Assembly: GCF_008119665.1 (NCBI RefSeq)
Contig: NZ_CP043046.1
Span: 1,054,001 to 1,118,000 of the forward strand
Direction: 5' to 3'
DNA from: Pigmentiphaga aceris
GTDB taxonomy: Bacteria; Pseudomonadota; Gammaproteobacteria; Burkholderiales; Burkholderiaceae_B
Length of the DNA: 64,000 bases
Part shown: positions 34,052 through 42,431 of the stretch, piece after piece
Layout: every line of letters begins with the position of its first letter
How positions within the stretch are numbered: position 1 is the first letter of the stretch
Position numbers and translations under genes: made by a program
Notes under the pieces: generated by a model
Told to the model about the DNA's origin: nothing
What the model saw: the letters and a program-made list of their open reading frames with translations, nothing else
The model's database searches: none

Positions 34052-34534
34052 ATGCTTTCTGCTACCGACCCGCCGCCTGCCGACCCCGCACCAGCTTTGG
34101 GCTGGTCGCTGCGGCGTCGGTTTGCCATCACGCCGCGCAGCTTCATGCAGGCCTATGCAATCCACGGGGTGATTTCCGGGGCGATTGCGATCTGCTTCGG
34201 GCTGATGCAGCTGTGGGTGATCGTGGCGTTCTGCATGTTGCAGGTCGGGGTGGTCAGCGCGTGCTACGTGCATTTTGCGCTACATGCCTTCGACGGCGAA
34301 TCGATCCGCATGGCGGACGACGGCAATCTTGAAGTCGAGGTGGTGCGTGGGCGCGATATTTCGTTCCATCAGTTCAACCCGGCCTGGACGCGGGTGGAAC
34401 GTGGCGGCAAGGACAGCGCCCGACTTTACCTGTGCAGCGGAAACCAGCGGGTGGAAGTTGGACATTTCCTGACCCCCGTCCGCCGGCATGCGCTTGAGCG
34501 GGAATTGCGCCGGGCGCTGCGGCAGTTTCGTTGA
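34052..34534 (+). CDS. DUF2244 membrane protein
   Basis: 160 residues, the usual size of the DUF2244 family found near respiratory genes in proteobacteria. Two adjacent membrane helices at about 40-80 (IHGVISGAIAICFGLMQLWV and IVAFCMLQVGVVSACYVHFA) and a soluble C-terminal domain with DGNLEVEVVRGRDISFHQFN, SARLYLCSGNQRVEVG and RRHALERELRRALRQF. Function unknown. The ATG at 34052 gives the usual N-terminus; the frame is open further upstream but overlaps the divergent dehydrogenase gene. Confidence 0.82.
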   Translation: MLSATDPPPADPAPALGWSLRRRFAITPRSFMQAYAIHGVISGAIAICFGLMQLWVIVAFCMLQVGVVSACYVHFALHAFDGESIRMADDGNLEVEVVRGRDISFHQFNPAWTRVERGGKDSARLYLCSGNQRVEVGHFLTPVRRHALERELRRALRQFR

Positions 34535-34609
34535 TGGCTTGGCAACTGGACGCATGACTGGTCGCCTCATTAGGCGCAAGCTTGGAATCCACGGACGCAG
34601 AAAATTGCC

Positions 34610-35485
34610 TCAACGCAGCCAGCCCAGCACGGCATCGGCCACGATGCACGGTTGCTCGCGCTGCGGAAAATGTCCTGCCCGTGGCACCACCACCCGTTGG
34701 TAGGGGCCGCTGAAGAACGCTTCCTTGCCTGCTGAGGTTGCAGCCGGATTGCAGGTGTCGCCGTCGCCATGCAACACCAGGGTCGGCACGCTGATGATGC
34801 TGCGTGCGGCCAAGGCTTCATCCATGACTTGGTACGCAGGATCTGAAGGCGCAAGCCCCCAGCGATGACGGTAGTAGTGGATCACCACCTCGGCCCAGTC
34901 TGGATTGTCGAAGGCGGCTGCAGTGCGTTCGAAGGTGTCGTCGTCGAACTGCCAGTCGGGTGACCAGGTCTGCCAGATGAAACGGGTGAACCCGCGTCGG
35001 TCGTCGCGCAGGGCCTGCGCGCCGCGCTCGGTGGCCAGGTACCAGTGATACCAGAAGTTGCGCGCCTGATCGATGCCCAGCGGCTGATTGAAGTTACCGC
35101 CCGTCCAGCCGAACGACATGGCCACGCAGCGCTGCACCCGGTCTGGGGCGACCAGCGCGAGGTTGTAAGCAATGCGTCCGCCCCAGTCGTGTCCAACCAC
35201 CGAGAAGCGCGACAGCTGCAAGCCGCTGGCGAAATCCAGAATGTCGGTGACCAGCGCGCTCATCTGCCCGCTGCGCGGCGTGTCGGTATTAAGAAATGTC
35301 GTATCGCCACAGCCGCGCAAGGCAGGCACGATGACCCGTTTGCCCTCGGCCAGCAGTTGCTGTCGCAGGTGGTCCCAGGTGTGTGGGTCATCAGGCCAAC
35401 CATGCAGCAACAATACTGGCGGCGCATCCTTTGGGCCGTCGTCGGTATAGGCAATGCGTAGCTTGTCAGTGTCGAGGTGGGGCAT
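34610..35485 (-). CDS. Alpha/beta hydrolase, epoxide-hydrolase/haloalkane-dehalogenase type
   Basis: 291 residues from MPHLDTDKLRIAY, with GGAG 7 nt upstream. Fold markers: the oxyanion segment LLHGWPDDPHTW, the nucleophile elbow VVGHDWGGRIAYNLA (Asp nucleophile in GHDWGG, as in epoxide hydrolases and dehalogenases, not the Ser of esterases), VLHGDGDTCNPAATSAG and the catalytic His in PRAGHFPQREQP. Likely a cytosolic epoxide hydrolase; substrate unknown. The gene is alone, with 265 bp to the divergent antiporter gene. Confidence 0.87.
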   Translation of the reverse strand: MPHLDTDKLRIAYTDDGPKDAPPVLLLHGWPDDPHTWDHLRQQLLAEGKRVIVPALRGCGDTTFLNTDTPRSGQMSALVTDILDFASGLQLSRFSVVGHDWGGRIAYNLALVAPDRVQRCVAMSFGWTGGNFNQPLGIDQARNFWYHWYLATERGAQALRDDRRGFTRFIWQTWSPDWQFDDDTFERTAAAFDNPDWAEVVIHYYRHRWGLAPSDPAYQVMDEALAARSIISVPTLVLHGDGDTCNPAATSAGKEAFFSGPYQRVVVPRAGHFPQREQPCIVADAVLGWLR

Positions 35486-35750
35486 GGCGTACTCCGAGAA
35501 CGGGCAGCAGAGCGGAACAGGAAGTACAGGCGAAAAAGCAGCCAGGCGGGCGCGACGATAAGTGCTCAGAATCCGCCGCATGAAGCACATCGTCCAGCGT
35601 GCCCGATGCAGACGCTGAACGGGTCGATGCTAGTGCCACTTCCTGGCTTGTTGCGGTAAAGCGCGGGAAAACCATGTGTAACGTGTCTGGGCGATGCCCC
35701 GCACTACACTGCCTTGCCCCCCACACCACACAACATCCCGCGCAGCACCC

Positions 35751-36836
35751 ATGTCCAGCTTTATCAAGCAAGAACGTCTTCTTCTGGTGGCGACTGTCGC
35801 GGCCGCCCTGGGCTATGGCTTCGAGCACGCCTTTCTGTCGCAGGGCCGGGTGGTGGCCCTGGTGGTGTCGCTGCTGCTGATTGCCGCCATCTTGCTGGCT
35901 TCGATGCGTGTTGCCCATCATGCCGAACTGCTGGCTGAAAAAGTTGGCGACCCATACGGCACCATGATCCTGACCTTGTCGGCGGTATTGGTCGAAGTGG
36001 TGGTGCTGGCGATCATGATGACGCACGAGCCATCGCCCACCCTGGTGCGCGACACGATCTACGCCGCCGTGATGCTCGACATCAACGGCATTCTGGGCCT
36101 GGCCGCGATCATCGGCGGGCTCAAACATGGCGAGCAACCGTACAACGATGATTCCGCGCGTACTTACAGCGTGATGATCCTGACTGCCATGGGCATCTCC
36201 ATGGTGGTGCCGGAATTCATTCCCGAGGCCTCGTGGCACGCGTATTCGGCCTTCACGATTGGCGCGATGGTGGTCTTGTACGCAGTGTTCCTGCGCATGC
36301 AGACCACCGATCACAGCTACTTCTTCAGCTACAACTACCCCGAGAAGAAACGCAAGGAAGGCGCTGTCGACCATGCGCCTGTCAGCTTGTCCGGGTCGAT
36401 TGGCGTGATGATCGGCGGCGTGGTGGTGGTGGGTGCGCTGGCGGAACTGATGTCCAAGTCACTTAGCCTGGGCTTGCAGGGCAGTGGCGCACCGCCCATG
36501 TTGATTGCGTTGGTCGTGGCAAGCATTTCGGCTGGCCCGGAGATATTGACCGCCTTGCGTGCCGCGCTGGCCAACCGCATGCAGTCGGTGGTGAACATTG
36601 CCATGGGTGCGTCGCTGTCCACGGTGATTCTGACGGTGCCGGTGATGGAAGCGATTGCGCTGTATTCCGGCGAACCCTTCCAGATGGCGATGACACCGGT
36701 ACAGACCGTGATGGTGTTCATCACGCTGATTGTGGCCGCCATCAATCTGAACGACGGTGAGACCAACGCCATCGAGGGCATGACGCACTTTGTACTGTTT
36801 GCCACCTTCCTGATGTTGATGGCGCTTGGGCTTTGA
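35751..36836 (+). CDS. Calcium/proton antiporter (CaCA family)
   Basis: 361 residues with about 11 membrane segments. The two repeated CaCA signature regions are visible: KVGDPYGTMILTLSAVLVEV and VASISAGPEILTALRAALAN, each with the acidic residue (E) in a membrane helix that carries the ion. It resembles ChaA/Cax-type exchangers that extrude Ca2+ (or Na+) using the proton gradient. ATG 35751 gives MSSFIKQERLLL; the upstream 19 codons are low-complexity and lack an RBS. The 265-bp region upstream, shared with the divergent hydrolase, shows no clear operator by eye. Confidence 0.85.
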   Translation: MSSFIKQERLLLVATVAAALGYGFEHAFLSQGRVVALVVSLLLIAAILLASMRVAHHAELLAEKVGDPYGTMILTLSAVLVEVVVLAIMMTHEPSPTLVRDTIYAAVMLDINGILGLAAIIGGLKHGEQPYNDDSARTYSVMILTAMGISMVVPEFIPEASWHAYSAFTIGAMVVLYAVFLRMQTTDHSYFFSYNYPEKKRKEGAVDHAPVSLSGSIGVMIGGVVVVGALAELMSKSLSLGLQGSGAPPMLIALVVASISAGPEILTALRAALANRMQSVVNIAMGASLSTVILTVPVMEAIALYSGEPFQMAMTPVQTVMVFITLIVAAINLNDGETNAIEGMTHFVLFATFLMLMALGL

Positions 36837-36864
36837 TTTTCCTTTTACACGCTGGTGAGAACGC

Positions 36865-37158
36865 ATGAACGCTGACGGATTTTTCGAATGGCTGGGCAGC
36901 ACCCTTGGGTCGGTGATCCGAACCATCGTTGACGCATTGCGGGCGGTGTTCGGTGGGCTGGGCGGCGCGATCCGCGATTTTTCCGATGGCATGGCGCGCG
37001 CCATCGGCATGGCACCGTCGACCTTCAATTTTGCGGTGCTGCTGATTGGTTTGTTGTTGCTGTACGCCGCGATTCGCGCCTTCATGAGCCGCTCGGTGAT
37101 CGGCGGCCTGATCTGGCTGGTGTTGGCGGTGCTGGTGCTGGGCAGCTTGATCGGATGA
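36865..37158 (+). CDS. Small membrane protein of unknown function
   Basis: 97 residues. N-terminal amphipathic stretch (FFEWLGSTLGSVIRTIVDAL, then RAVFGGLGGAIRDFSDGMA) and two C-terminal membrane helices (FNFAVLLIGLLLLYAAIRAF, GGLIWLVLAVLVLGSLIG). It starts 28 nt after the antiporter stop, preceded by GGTGAGA, so it may be its co-transcribed accessory. I do not recognise the family. Confidence 0.65.
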   Translation: MNADGFFEWLGSTLGSVIRTIVDALRAVFGGLGGAIRDFSDGMARAIGMAPSTFNFAVLLIGLLLLYAAIRAFMSRSVIGGLIWLVLAVLVLGSLIG

Positions 37159-37262
37159 TGAATGCGGGCGACCCGCGTTGGTGCAATGACCGGGCGGAAA
37201 GCGTGTCAGCGGGTTCGCCGTTGGCCCGATAGTGAGTTGCAGACACTACCGGTGCTTAACGT

Positions 37263-37973
37263 TCACTCGCCATCCAACTCTGGGTAATGACGGAAAATGC
37301 CCTCGCCAAAGGGCAGATGGCGCGGGCTGGCAAAGTAGTTCTGCAACTCGGGCAGGTCTGCCACACCTTGGTAAAGCGCCATCACCTTCGGGTAGCCGGG
37401 CGCAAGCGTTTTCATCCGTTTGGGAAACGCGAAAAGCAAACCCTTGACCAGCTGATACAGCGACAGGTCTGCGTAAGTCCAGCGTGTTCCTGCCAGCCAC
37501 GCACCGTCTGCCAGCGCATGTTCAAAGTAGTCCAGAAACTTCGGCATGCGCGCTGAGCGAAACACGTCTGCACGTTGCGCGGCTTCTGGCTTTTGCTCTT
37601 CGTAATAACGTGCAGCATCGATCGGGTGGTGCGTGTCGTGCGCTTCCGCCACCATGTCGGCAATGGTCAACTGCAATTGGTTGACCCACAGCCGCCCGGC
37701 GACATCGCGGGGAGCTAAATCGTGCCGTTCGCCCAGGAACAGCAGGATATTGGCAGTCTGGGCAATGGTGATGCCATCGGCCACCAGATAGGGCGGTGCG
37801 AAGGGCGGTTGTGCACGCTGGCCGGATTGCATGTGCTTGACCAGACCCTCGTCGCCGATGGCCGGATCGCGGGCGCATTCCTTGTACGCAATACCGCCAG
37901 CTTCCAAGGCCAAGCGAACGAATTCACCGCGGCCGGGAATGCCTGTCCAATACCAAAATTCGTACGGCATCAT
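37263..37973 (-). CDS. Glutathione S-transferase family protein
   Basis: 236 residues. N-terminal thioredoxin-like domain: YEFWYWTGIPGRGEFVRLAL (the GRGE segment of sigma/alpha-like GSTs), PPYLVADGITIAQTANILLF (cis-Pro and QTA glutathione-binding site). C-terminal helical domain with LADGAWLAGTRWTYADLSLY (the N-capping/hydrophobic staple motif). It would conjugate or reduce with glutathione in the cytosol; substrate unknown. GGAG precedes the double ATG. The 104 bp between this stop and the convergent small membrane protein holds only short GC-rich inverted repeats. Confidence 0.85.
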   Translation of the reverse strand: MMPYEFWYWTGIPGRGEFVRLALEAGGIAYKECARDPAIGDEGLVKHMQSGQRAQPPFAPPYLVADGITIAQTANILLFLGERHDLAPRDVAGRLWVNQLQLTIADMVAEAHDTHHPIDAARYYEEQKPEAAQRADVFRSARMPKFLDYFEHALADGAWLAGTRWTYADLSLYQLVKGLLFAFPKRMKTLAPGYPKVMALYQGVADLPELQNYFASPRHLPFGEGIFRHYPELDGE

Positions 37974-38068
37974 TACGCTCCGTGAAGGTTGATACGGTCA
38001 GGAAACTGGCCGCTGGTGTGTCAAGCTGTCGGTGAATCGATCTTGATGGTGACCAGGCCGCGCCAAGG

Positions 38069-38509
38069 TCAGACCGGGCCAGGACCATCCGGAATCAGCC
38101 GCTTGCCCAGGCTGACGGCATCGTCGCGCTTGTAGCCAAGCCGATCGTAAAAAGCCAGCACCTGTTCATTGCTGGTGCGAACCATCAGGTTGATCTTGGG
38201 GCAGCCCAGCGCTGTCAGCCGTTGCTCGGCAGCGTCCATCAGCGTGCGTCCGATCGCCAGCTTTCGATGTGCCTGTGCCACTGCCAGGTAATACACCCAG
38301 CCGCGATGCCCGTCATAGCCAACCATGGCGGTGGCCACCACTTGCTCGTCAATCGTGCCGACCAGGAACAATTCGGGTTGCTGAGTCAGCTTGCGCGCAA
38401 TGTCTCGTTGCGGGTCGTTCCAGGGTCGGACCAGACCACATTCATGCCACAGGGCGATGACTGCGGACTCGTCATCGGGATGGAAACTGCGCAAGCTGAG
38501 CGTGGACAT
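38069..38509 (-). CDS. ypeA: GNAT acetyltransferase, YpeA family
   Basis: 146 residues. It follows E. coli YpeA closely: ALWHECGLVRPWNDPQRDIA, ATAMVGYDGHRGWVYYLAVA, RKLAIGRTLMDAAEQRLTAL, GCPKINLMVRTSNEQVLAFY and DRLGYKRDDAVSLGKRLI. The acetyl-CoA loop reads RKLAIGR where YpeA has RGRGIA, so the classic Q/RxxGxG/A pattern is weakened. The start is ATG 38509 (MSTLSLRSF) because upstream codons do not align. The physiological substrate is unknown. It lies downstream of the two small secreted-protein genes on the same strand. Confidence 0.85.
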   Translation of the reverse strand: MSTLSLRSFHPDDESAVIALWHECGLVRPWNDPQRDIARKLTQQPELFLVGTIDEQVVATAMVGYDGHRGWVYYLAVAQAHRKLAIGRTLMDAAEQRLTALGCPKINLMVRTSNEQVLAFYDRLGYKRDDAVSLGKRLIPDGPGPV

Positions 38510-38557
38510 ACGACAAGACCCAAAGCAGCCATGATAGCGGAGGGAGTGTTGCGTCAT

Positions 38558-38608
38558 GGTTGCTTGCGGGGTTGCTTCATAGCTTGCTTCGGGCTTGCTT
38601 CAAGCAGG
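38558..38608 (-). repeat. Four to five imperfect 11-12-bp repeats upstream of ypeA
   Basis: Read on the plus strand: GGTTGCTTGCG, GGGTTGCTTCAT, AGCTTGCTTCG, GGCTTGCTTCAA, then GCAGGGC. The core TTGCTTC recurs every 11-12 bp between ypeA and the upstream secreted-protein gene. It resembles the stop-associated repeats elsewhere but begins about 50 nt downstream of the stop at 38657. Confidence 0.6.
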
Positions 38609-38656
38609 GCAGCATCAGGCGTTGAAACCTGTGCCAAACCCTGCTTGATCGTGCAT

Positions 38657-39277
38657 TTAGCGCGTACCCGGTGCCGGTGGCATCGGAGCGGGCTGCATGC
38701 TCGGTGCCGGCATGCCGCCGTAGGGGACGGCACCACCCGGACGACCGTCATAGCTGCGCGGCGGGGGAGCCGGGGGCGGCATCTGGGGTTGCATCTGGGG
38801 CTGCATCTGCGACGGCATCGGCGGCTGAACCTGCTGCGGCATCGGCCGCGGCGGCACGGGCATTGGCGCGGCGGCAGGTTGCTGCGGCACGCCAACTTCG
38901 CGCTGCACGTATTCACGCAGAATGCCGCCACCTTCCACACTGCCACTCACACGGCCCGTACCATCCAGGCGTGCCACGCAGGCATCGCGGTCGCTCATGG
39001 GCAGCACGCGGCAGCGTTCCAGCGCGTTCTGGCGATACGAAGCTGCGCTCCGGTCATCCAGTCGCCCGGCCTTCGCTTCACCTTGCGCTGCACCCGCTTC
39101 GCGCAAGCAGGTCTGACGATCCTGATGCGATTGGCCAGACAGGCAAGCTTCGCGTTCCATGCGATAACGCGTGGCCGCGTCATCAGACGCGCGGGAAGTC
39201 TGGGCGTGTGCGCCCGCCATCACACCAGCGCTGCACAAGGCCAATGCCGTCAGACGCAACAGATTCTTTTTACGCAT
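38657..39277 (-). CDS. Small secreted Cys-containing protein with Pro/Met/Gln-rich tail (paralogue A)
   Basis: 206 residues from MRKKNLLRL (AGGAG 8 nt upstream). Signal peptide to about residue 25 (LTALALCSAGVMAGAHA). The ~95-residue core (REACLSGQSHQDRQTCLREA, GAAQGEAKAG, ALERCRVLPMSDRDACVARL, VEGGGILREYVQREVGVP) has four Cys likely forming two disulfides. The tail of ~75 residues is low complexity with a 12-bp DNA repeat encoding MQPQ units. The neighbouring upstream gene encodes the same core. Function unknown; probably periplasmic or envelope-associated. Begins 16 nt after its paralogue. Confidence 0.75.
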   Translation of the reverse strand: MRKKNLLRLTALALCSAGVMAGAHAQTSRASDDAATRYRMEREACLSGQSHQDRQTCLREAGAAQGEAKAGRLDDRSAASYRQNALERCRVLPMSDRDACVARLDGTGRVSGSVEGGGILREYVQREVGVPQQPAAAPMPVPPRPMPQQVQPPMPSQMQPQMQPQMPPPAPPPRSYDGRPGGAVPYGGMPAPSMQPAPMPPAPGTR

Positions 39278-39293
39278 GAAAAGCTCCTGGTAT

Positions 39294-39764
39294 TTATTTG
39301 GACGGGGCAACCGGCACAGCGGTCGTGGGCGTGTTGCCGGTACCCGGTGCGGACGGCGTGCCCACCTCGGTCTGGCGGTATTCACGGATGATGCCGCCGC
39401 TTTCGGCGCTGCCGCTGCTGGTGCCGCTGTTCAGGCGACCCATGCAGGCAGCTTGATCGCTGGCCGGCAAGGCCTTGCAGCGGTCGGTGGCGTTCTGATC
39501 AAAAGCACCTGCACCGGTCAAATTTCCGGCCTTTGCTTCGCCCTGTGCAGCACCCACTTCTTTCAAACACGTGGCACGGTCCTGATTGGACTGGCCACTT
39601 TCACAACGCGCACGCTCGGATTGCGCCGTCGAGGTGGCAGACGTGTCGGCGGCAAATGCCGACATGCTCATCAGTGCGCCAGCGGCCACCAGTGCCAGCC
39701 GAGTGGTCAAAGACGTGGTGGCTTGTGAGGTGAATTGCGAAGTGGGATGCATATTGGGGTGCAT
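39294..39764 (-). CDS. Small secreted Cys-containing protein (paralogue B)
   Basis: 156 residues from MHPNMHPTSQ (AAGGA upstream). Hydrophobic signal segment LALVAAGALMSMSAFAA with likely cleavage near 40. Mature core: SERARCESGQSNQDRATCLK, EVGAAQGEAKAGNL, ATDRCKALPASDQAACMGRL, AESGGIIREYRQTEVGTP, nearly superposable on the next protein, with four Cys at matching places. A short Thr/Pro-rich tail ends it. I do not recognise the family. First gene of the pair; both probably share a promoter in the 190-bp region to its right. Confidence 0.75.
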   Translation of the reverse strand: MHPNMHPTSQFTSQATTSLTTRLALVAAGALMSMSAFAADTSATSTAQSERARCESGQSNQDRATCLKEVGAAQGEAKAGNLTGAGAFDQNATDRCKALPASDQAACMGRLNSGTSSGSAESGGIIREYRQTEVGTPSAPGTGNTPTTAVPVAPSK

Positions 39765-39892
39765 ATCGAATTCCTTAGTCGCCCGAGTCAGGCAGGTGAT
39801 TGCGGATGGGTGAATTTTCATCTGTCCGCACAAACTGTGCCGCATGGGCCTAGTAGAACTCCTATAGGACCGATTTCCTGTCTGTCCTAGTA

Positions 39893-39904
39893 TCTGTATA
39901 CAGA
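39893..39904. promoter_or_regulatory. Perfect 12-bp palindrome upstream of the dioxygenase gene
   Basis: TCTGTATACAGA is a perfect palindrome in the 190-bp divergent region between paralogue B (minus) and the dioxygenase (plus), about 50 bp before the latter's start. CTGTATACAG-like sites are the kind bound by GntR-family repressors. No regulator is encoded directly beside it, so its owner is unknown. Confidence 0.45.
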
Positions 39905-39954
39905 GTACGGAATTCGGAATATCCGTGCCCGCCCCCAAAATACGGAGATATCGC

Positions 39955-40836
39955 ATGCGACTCACCCCTGAACAGCTTGAACAGTTCGATCGTGACGGTT
40001 ATCTGTTTTTCCCCGGCCTGTTTTCCAAGGAAGAAACGCAGACGCTGAGCGATGCGGTGCCCGACTTGTACAGTCGCCGCGAGGCTTACAACATCCGTGA
40101 AAAAGGCTCGGATGCGGTACGCACCAATTTTGCCGCCCACCTGATCAGCGAGCCGTTTGCCAAGTTGGCGCGGCACCCGCGCATGGTCGAGCCGGTGCAG
40201 GACTTGTTCGGGGGCGAGGACCTGTACATGCACCAGTTCAAGATCAATGGCAAGAAAGCCTTCGATGGTGACGTCTGGCAATGGCACCAGGATTACGGCA
40301 CCTGGCTGAACGACGACGCCATGCCCACCGAGCGCGCCATGAACGTCGCGATCTTCCTGGACGATGTGATCGAGTTCAACGGCCCGCTGATGTTCATTCC
40401 GGGCAGTCACAAGAAAGGCGTGGTCGATGCCAAGCACGACCTGACCACCACCAGCTACCCGCTGTGGACCGTTGATAACGCACTGATCGCGCAACTGGTC
40501 GATCGTGCGGGCGGCAAGAACGGCGGCATCGTGGCACCCAAGGGGCCAGCCGGGTCGATGATCCTGTTCCATTCCTGCCTGGTGCATGCGTCCAGCAGCA
40601 ACCTGTCGCCGTTCGACCGGGTCAGCGTCTACCTGAGTCTGTGCACGCTCGGCAATCACATCCGTCGTTTCAAGCGCCCGGAATTCATTGCGCACCGCGA
40701 CTTCACGCCGATCTCGTGTCTGCCCGACGACTGTCTGAGCAAACCCTATCCAGTGGACCTGCCCTGGAAGGACGGATTGCCGGCCAGCGCACTGGAAACG
40801 TCGACGGACCTGATCGACGAAGCCAAGGCCGCTTGA
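39955..40836 (+). CDS. Phytanoyl-CoA dioxygenase family (EctD-like) Fe(II)/2-oxoglutarate oxygenase
   Basis: 293 residues; ATG 39955 with GGAG 7 nt upstream. Iron ligands are visible in WQWHQDYGTWLNDDAMP (H-x-D) and the later FHSCLVHASSSN (His), with FNGPLMFIPGSHKKGV and an Arg-containing RVSVYLSL for 2-oxoglutarate. The WHQDYGTW..DDAMP and NGPLMFIPGSHK segments are close to ectoine hydroxylase EctD. No ectABC genes are nearby, so a hydroxylase for another amino- or hydroxy-acid is more likely. It probably forms an operon with the SAF-domain oxidoreductase 107 nt downstream. Confidence 0.85.
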   Translation: MRLTPEQLEQFDRDGYLFFPGLFSKEETQTLSDAVPDLYSRREAYNIREKGSDAVRTNFAAHLISEPFAKLARHPRMVEPVQDLFGGEDLYMHQFKINGKKAFDGDVWQWHQDYGTWLNDDAMPTERAMNVAIFLDDVIEFNGPLMFIPGSHKKGVVDAKHDLTTTSYPLWTVDNALIAQLVDRAGGKNGGIVAPKGPAGSMILFHSCLVHASSSNLSPFDRVSVYLSLCTLGNHIRRFKRPEFIAHRDFTPISCLPDDCLSKPYPVDLPWKDGLPASALETSTDLIDEAKAA

Positions 40837-40943
40837 GCGGATGGCAGACCTTCGGCAGTACGTGCCGAGGGTCTGCCCCCGCTCTGCCACGACAACAACA
40901 TTTCATCGACACGCCAAGCACTACGCCCACGGACACCCCACGC

Positions 40944-42293
40944 ATGAATCTTCACCGCAAACTCCAGCAACGCGCCGCTGACAACAATCCAATCCGGGTT
41001 GGCCTGATCGGCGCAGGCAAGTTCGGCTCCATGTATCTGGCGCAGATTCCGCGCACGCCCGGCGTGCAGCTGGTCGCCGTTGCCGATCTGTCCCCGGACG
41101 CCGCGCGCAGCAACCTGGCGCGGGTGGGCTGGGACCCGGCGCAAACCCGTGCCACCTCGCTCGATGACGCGATCAAGACAGGTGGCACGCACATCACCGA
41201 CAACTGGGAATCGCTGGTCACGCACCCGCAGATCGATGTGATCGTGGAATGTACCGGCCACCCGATTGCTGCGGTCGATCACTGTCTGGCGGCGTTCTCC
41301 AATGGCAAACATGTGGTCAATGTCACGGTCGAGGCCGATGCATTCTGCGGCCCGCTGCTGGCGCGCAAGGCCGAAGAAGCGGGCGTGGTGTATTCACTGG
41401 CATTCGGTGATCAACCTGCGTTGATCTGCGATCTGGTGGACTGGGCGCGCACTTGCGGCTTCCCGGTGGTGGCCGCCGGGCGTGGCCACAAATGGCTGCC
41501 GCACTACAGCCAGTCCACCCCGGAAACTGTGTGGGGCTATTACGGCCTGACGCCCGAACAGGCCACCCGCGGCGGGCTGAATCCGAAGATGTTCAACAGC
41601 TTCCTGGATGGCTCCAAGCCTTCCATCGAATGCAGTGCGGTGGCCAATGCCACCGGCCTGGAGGTGCCCAGCAACGGACTGCTATACCCGCCTGCCAGTG
41701 TGGAAGACATTCCCTTCGTCACCCGCCCGATCAGCGAGGGCGGTGTGCTGGAAAAGAAGGGCATGGTCGAAGTCGTGTCTTCCCTGGAAGCCGATGGCCG
41801 CAAGATCCCCTACGACATCCGCATGGGTGTGTGGGTAACGGTCGAGGCCGAGACCGATTACATCAAGAATTGCTTCGAGGAATACAACGCCCATACCGAT
41901 CCCAGCGGCCGGTATTTCACGCTGTACAAACGCTGGCATCTGATCGGCCTGGAAGTTGGTGTGTCCGTCGCCAGCGTGGCCTTGCGCGGTGAACCCACCG
42001 GCGTCGCCACCTGCTGGAATGCCGACGTAGTGGCCACGGCCAAGCGCGATCTGAAACCCGGCGACATGTTGGACGGCGAGGGCGGTTATACCGTCTGGGG
42101 CAAGGTGCTGCCTGCGAAGAAGTCCGTGGCACTGGGCGGCGTGCCGCTTGGCCTGGCGCACAGCGTGAAGGTGATTCGTCCGGTCAAGCAAGGTGCCAGT
42201 GTCACCTGGGACGACGTGGCGATGGACACCACCACGCATGCCTATAAGATTCGCAAGGAACTGGAACAGCGGTTCGGCCAACAGGCCGGCTGA
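40944..42293 (+). CDS. NAD(P)-dependent oxidoreductase with C-terminal SAF domain (homoserine-dehydrogenase-like)
   Basis: 449 residues from MNLHRKLQQRA. Rossmann motif IRVGLIGAGKFGSMYLAQIP near 20, followed by VAVADLSPDAARSNL, the CTGHP segment VIVECTGHPIAAVDHCLAAF and VNVTVEADAFCGPLLARKAE. This resembles homoserine dehydrogenase and Gfo/Idh-type enzymes. The last ~110 residues contain an SAF-like part (VVATAKRDLKPGDMLDGEGG, LAHSVKVIRPVKQGASVTWD), a module also found in antifreeze-type and altronate-dehydratase proteins. Substrate unknown; probably a hydroxy-acid or sugar-acid dehydrogenase acting with the upstream dioxygenase. A strong terminator follows 13 nt later. Confidence 0.8.
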   Translation: MNLHRKLQQRAADNNPIRVGLIGAGKFGSMYLAQIPRTPGVQLVAVADLSPDAARSNLARVGWDPAQTRATSLDDAIKTGGTHITDNWESLVTHPQIDVIVECTGHPIAAVDHCLAAFSNGKHVVNVTVEADAFCGPLLARKAEEAGVVYSLAFGDQPALICDLVDWARTCGFPVVAAGRGHKWLPHYSQSTPETVWGYYGLTPEQATRGGLNPKMFNSFLDGSKPSIECSAVANATGLEVPSNGLLYPPASVEDIPFVTRPISEGGVLEKKGMVEVVSSLEADGRKIPYDIRMGVWVTVEAETDYIKNCFEEYNAHTDPSGRYFTLYKRWHLIGLEVGVSVASVALRGEPTGVATCWNADVVATAKRDLKPGDMLDGEGGYTVWGKVLPAKKSVALGGVPLGLAHSVKVIRPVKQGASVTWDDVAMDTTTHAYKIRKELEQRFGQQAG

Positions 42294-42306
42294 AAACGTG
42301 CGTCTT

Positions 42307-42356
42307 CATGCGGCTCACCGACGTCGTTCCAGACGTCGGTGAGCCGCATGTTTTTT
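42307..42356 (+). terminator. Rho-independent terminator with a perfect 19-bp stem
   Basis: CATGCGGCTCACCGACGTC (42307-42325) pairs perfectly with GACGTCGGTGAGCCGCATG (42332-42350); the loop is gttcca and six T follow. It ends the dioxygenase/oxidoreductase unit and separates it from the beta-hydroxyacid dehydrogenase. Confidence 0.92.
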
Positions 42357-42431
42357 CCATCTTTGACGCTGCCCACCGGGCAAGCGTGCGACATCTTCTA
42401 CCGGCCAGACCGGACAGCAGGAATGAACATC

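Noticed and set aside
39955..40836. Annotation as ectoine hydroxylase (ectD)
   Set aside because: The local motifs are similar, but there are no ectoine genes in the window and EctD-like names are often over-applied to PhyH-family enzymes.
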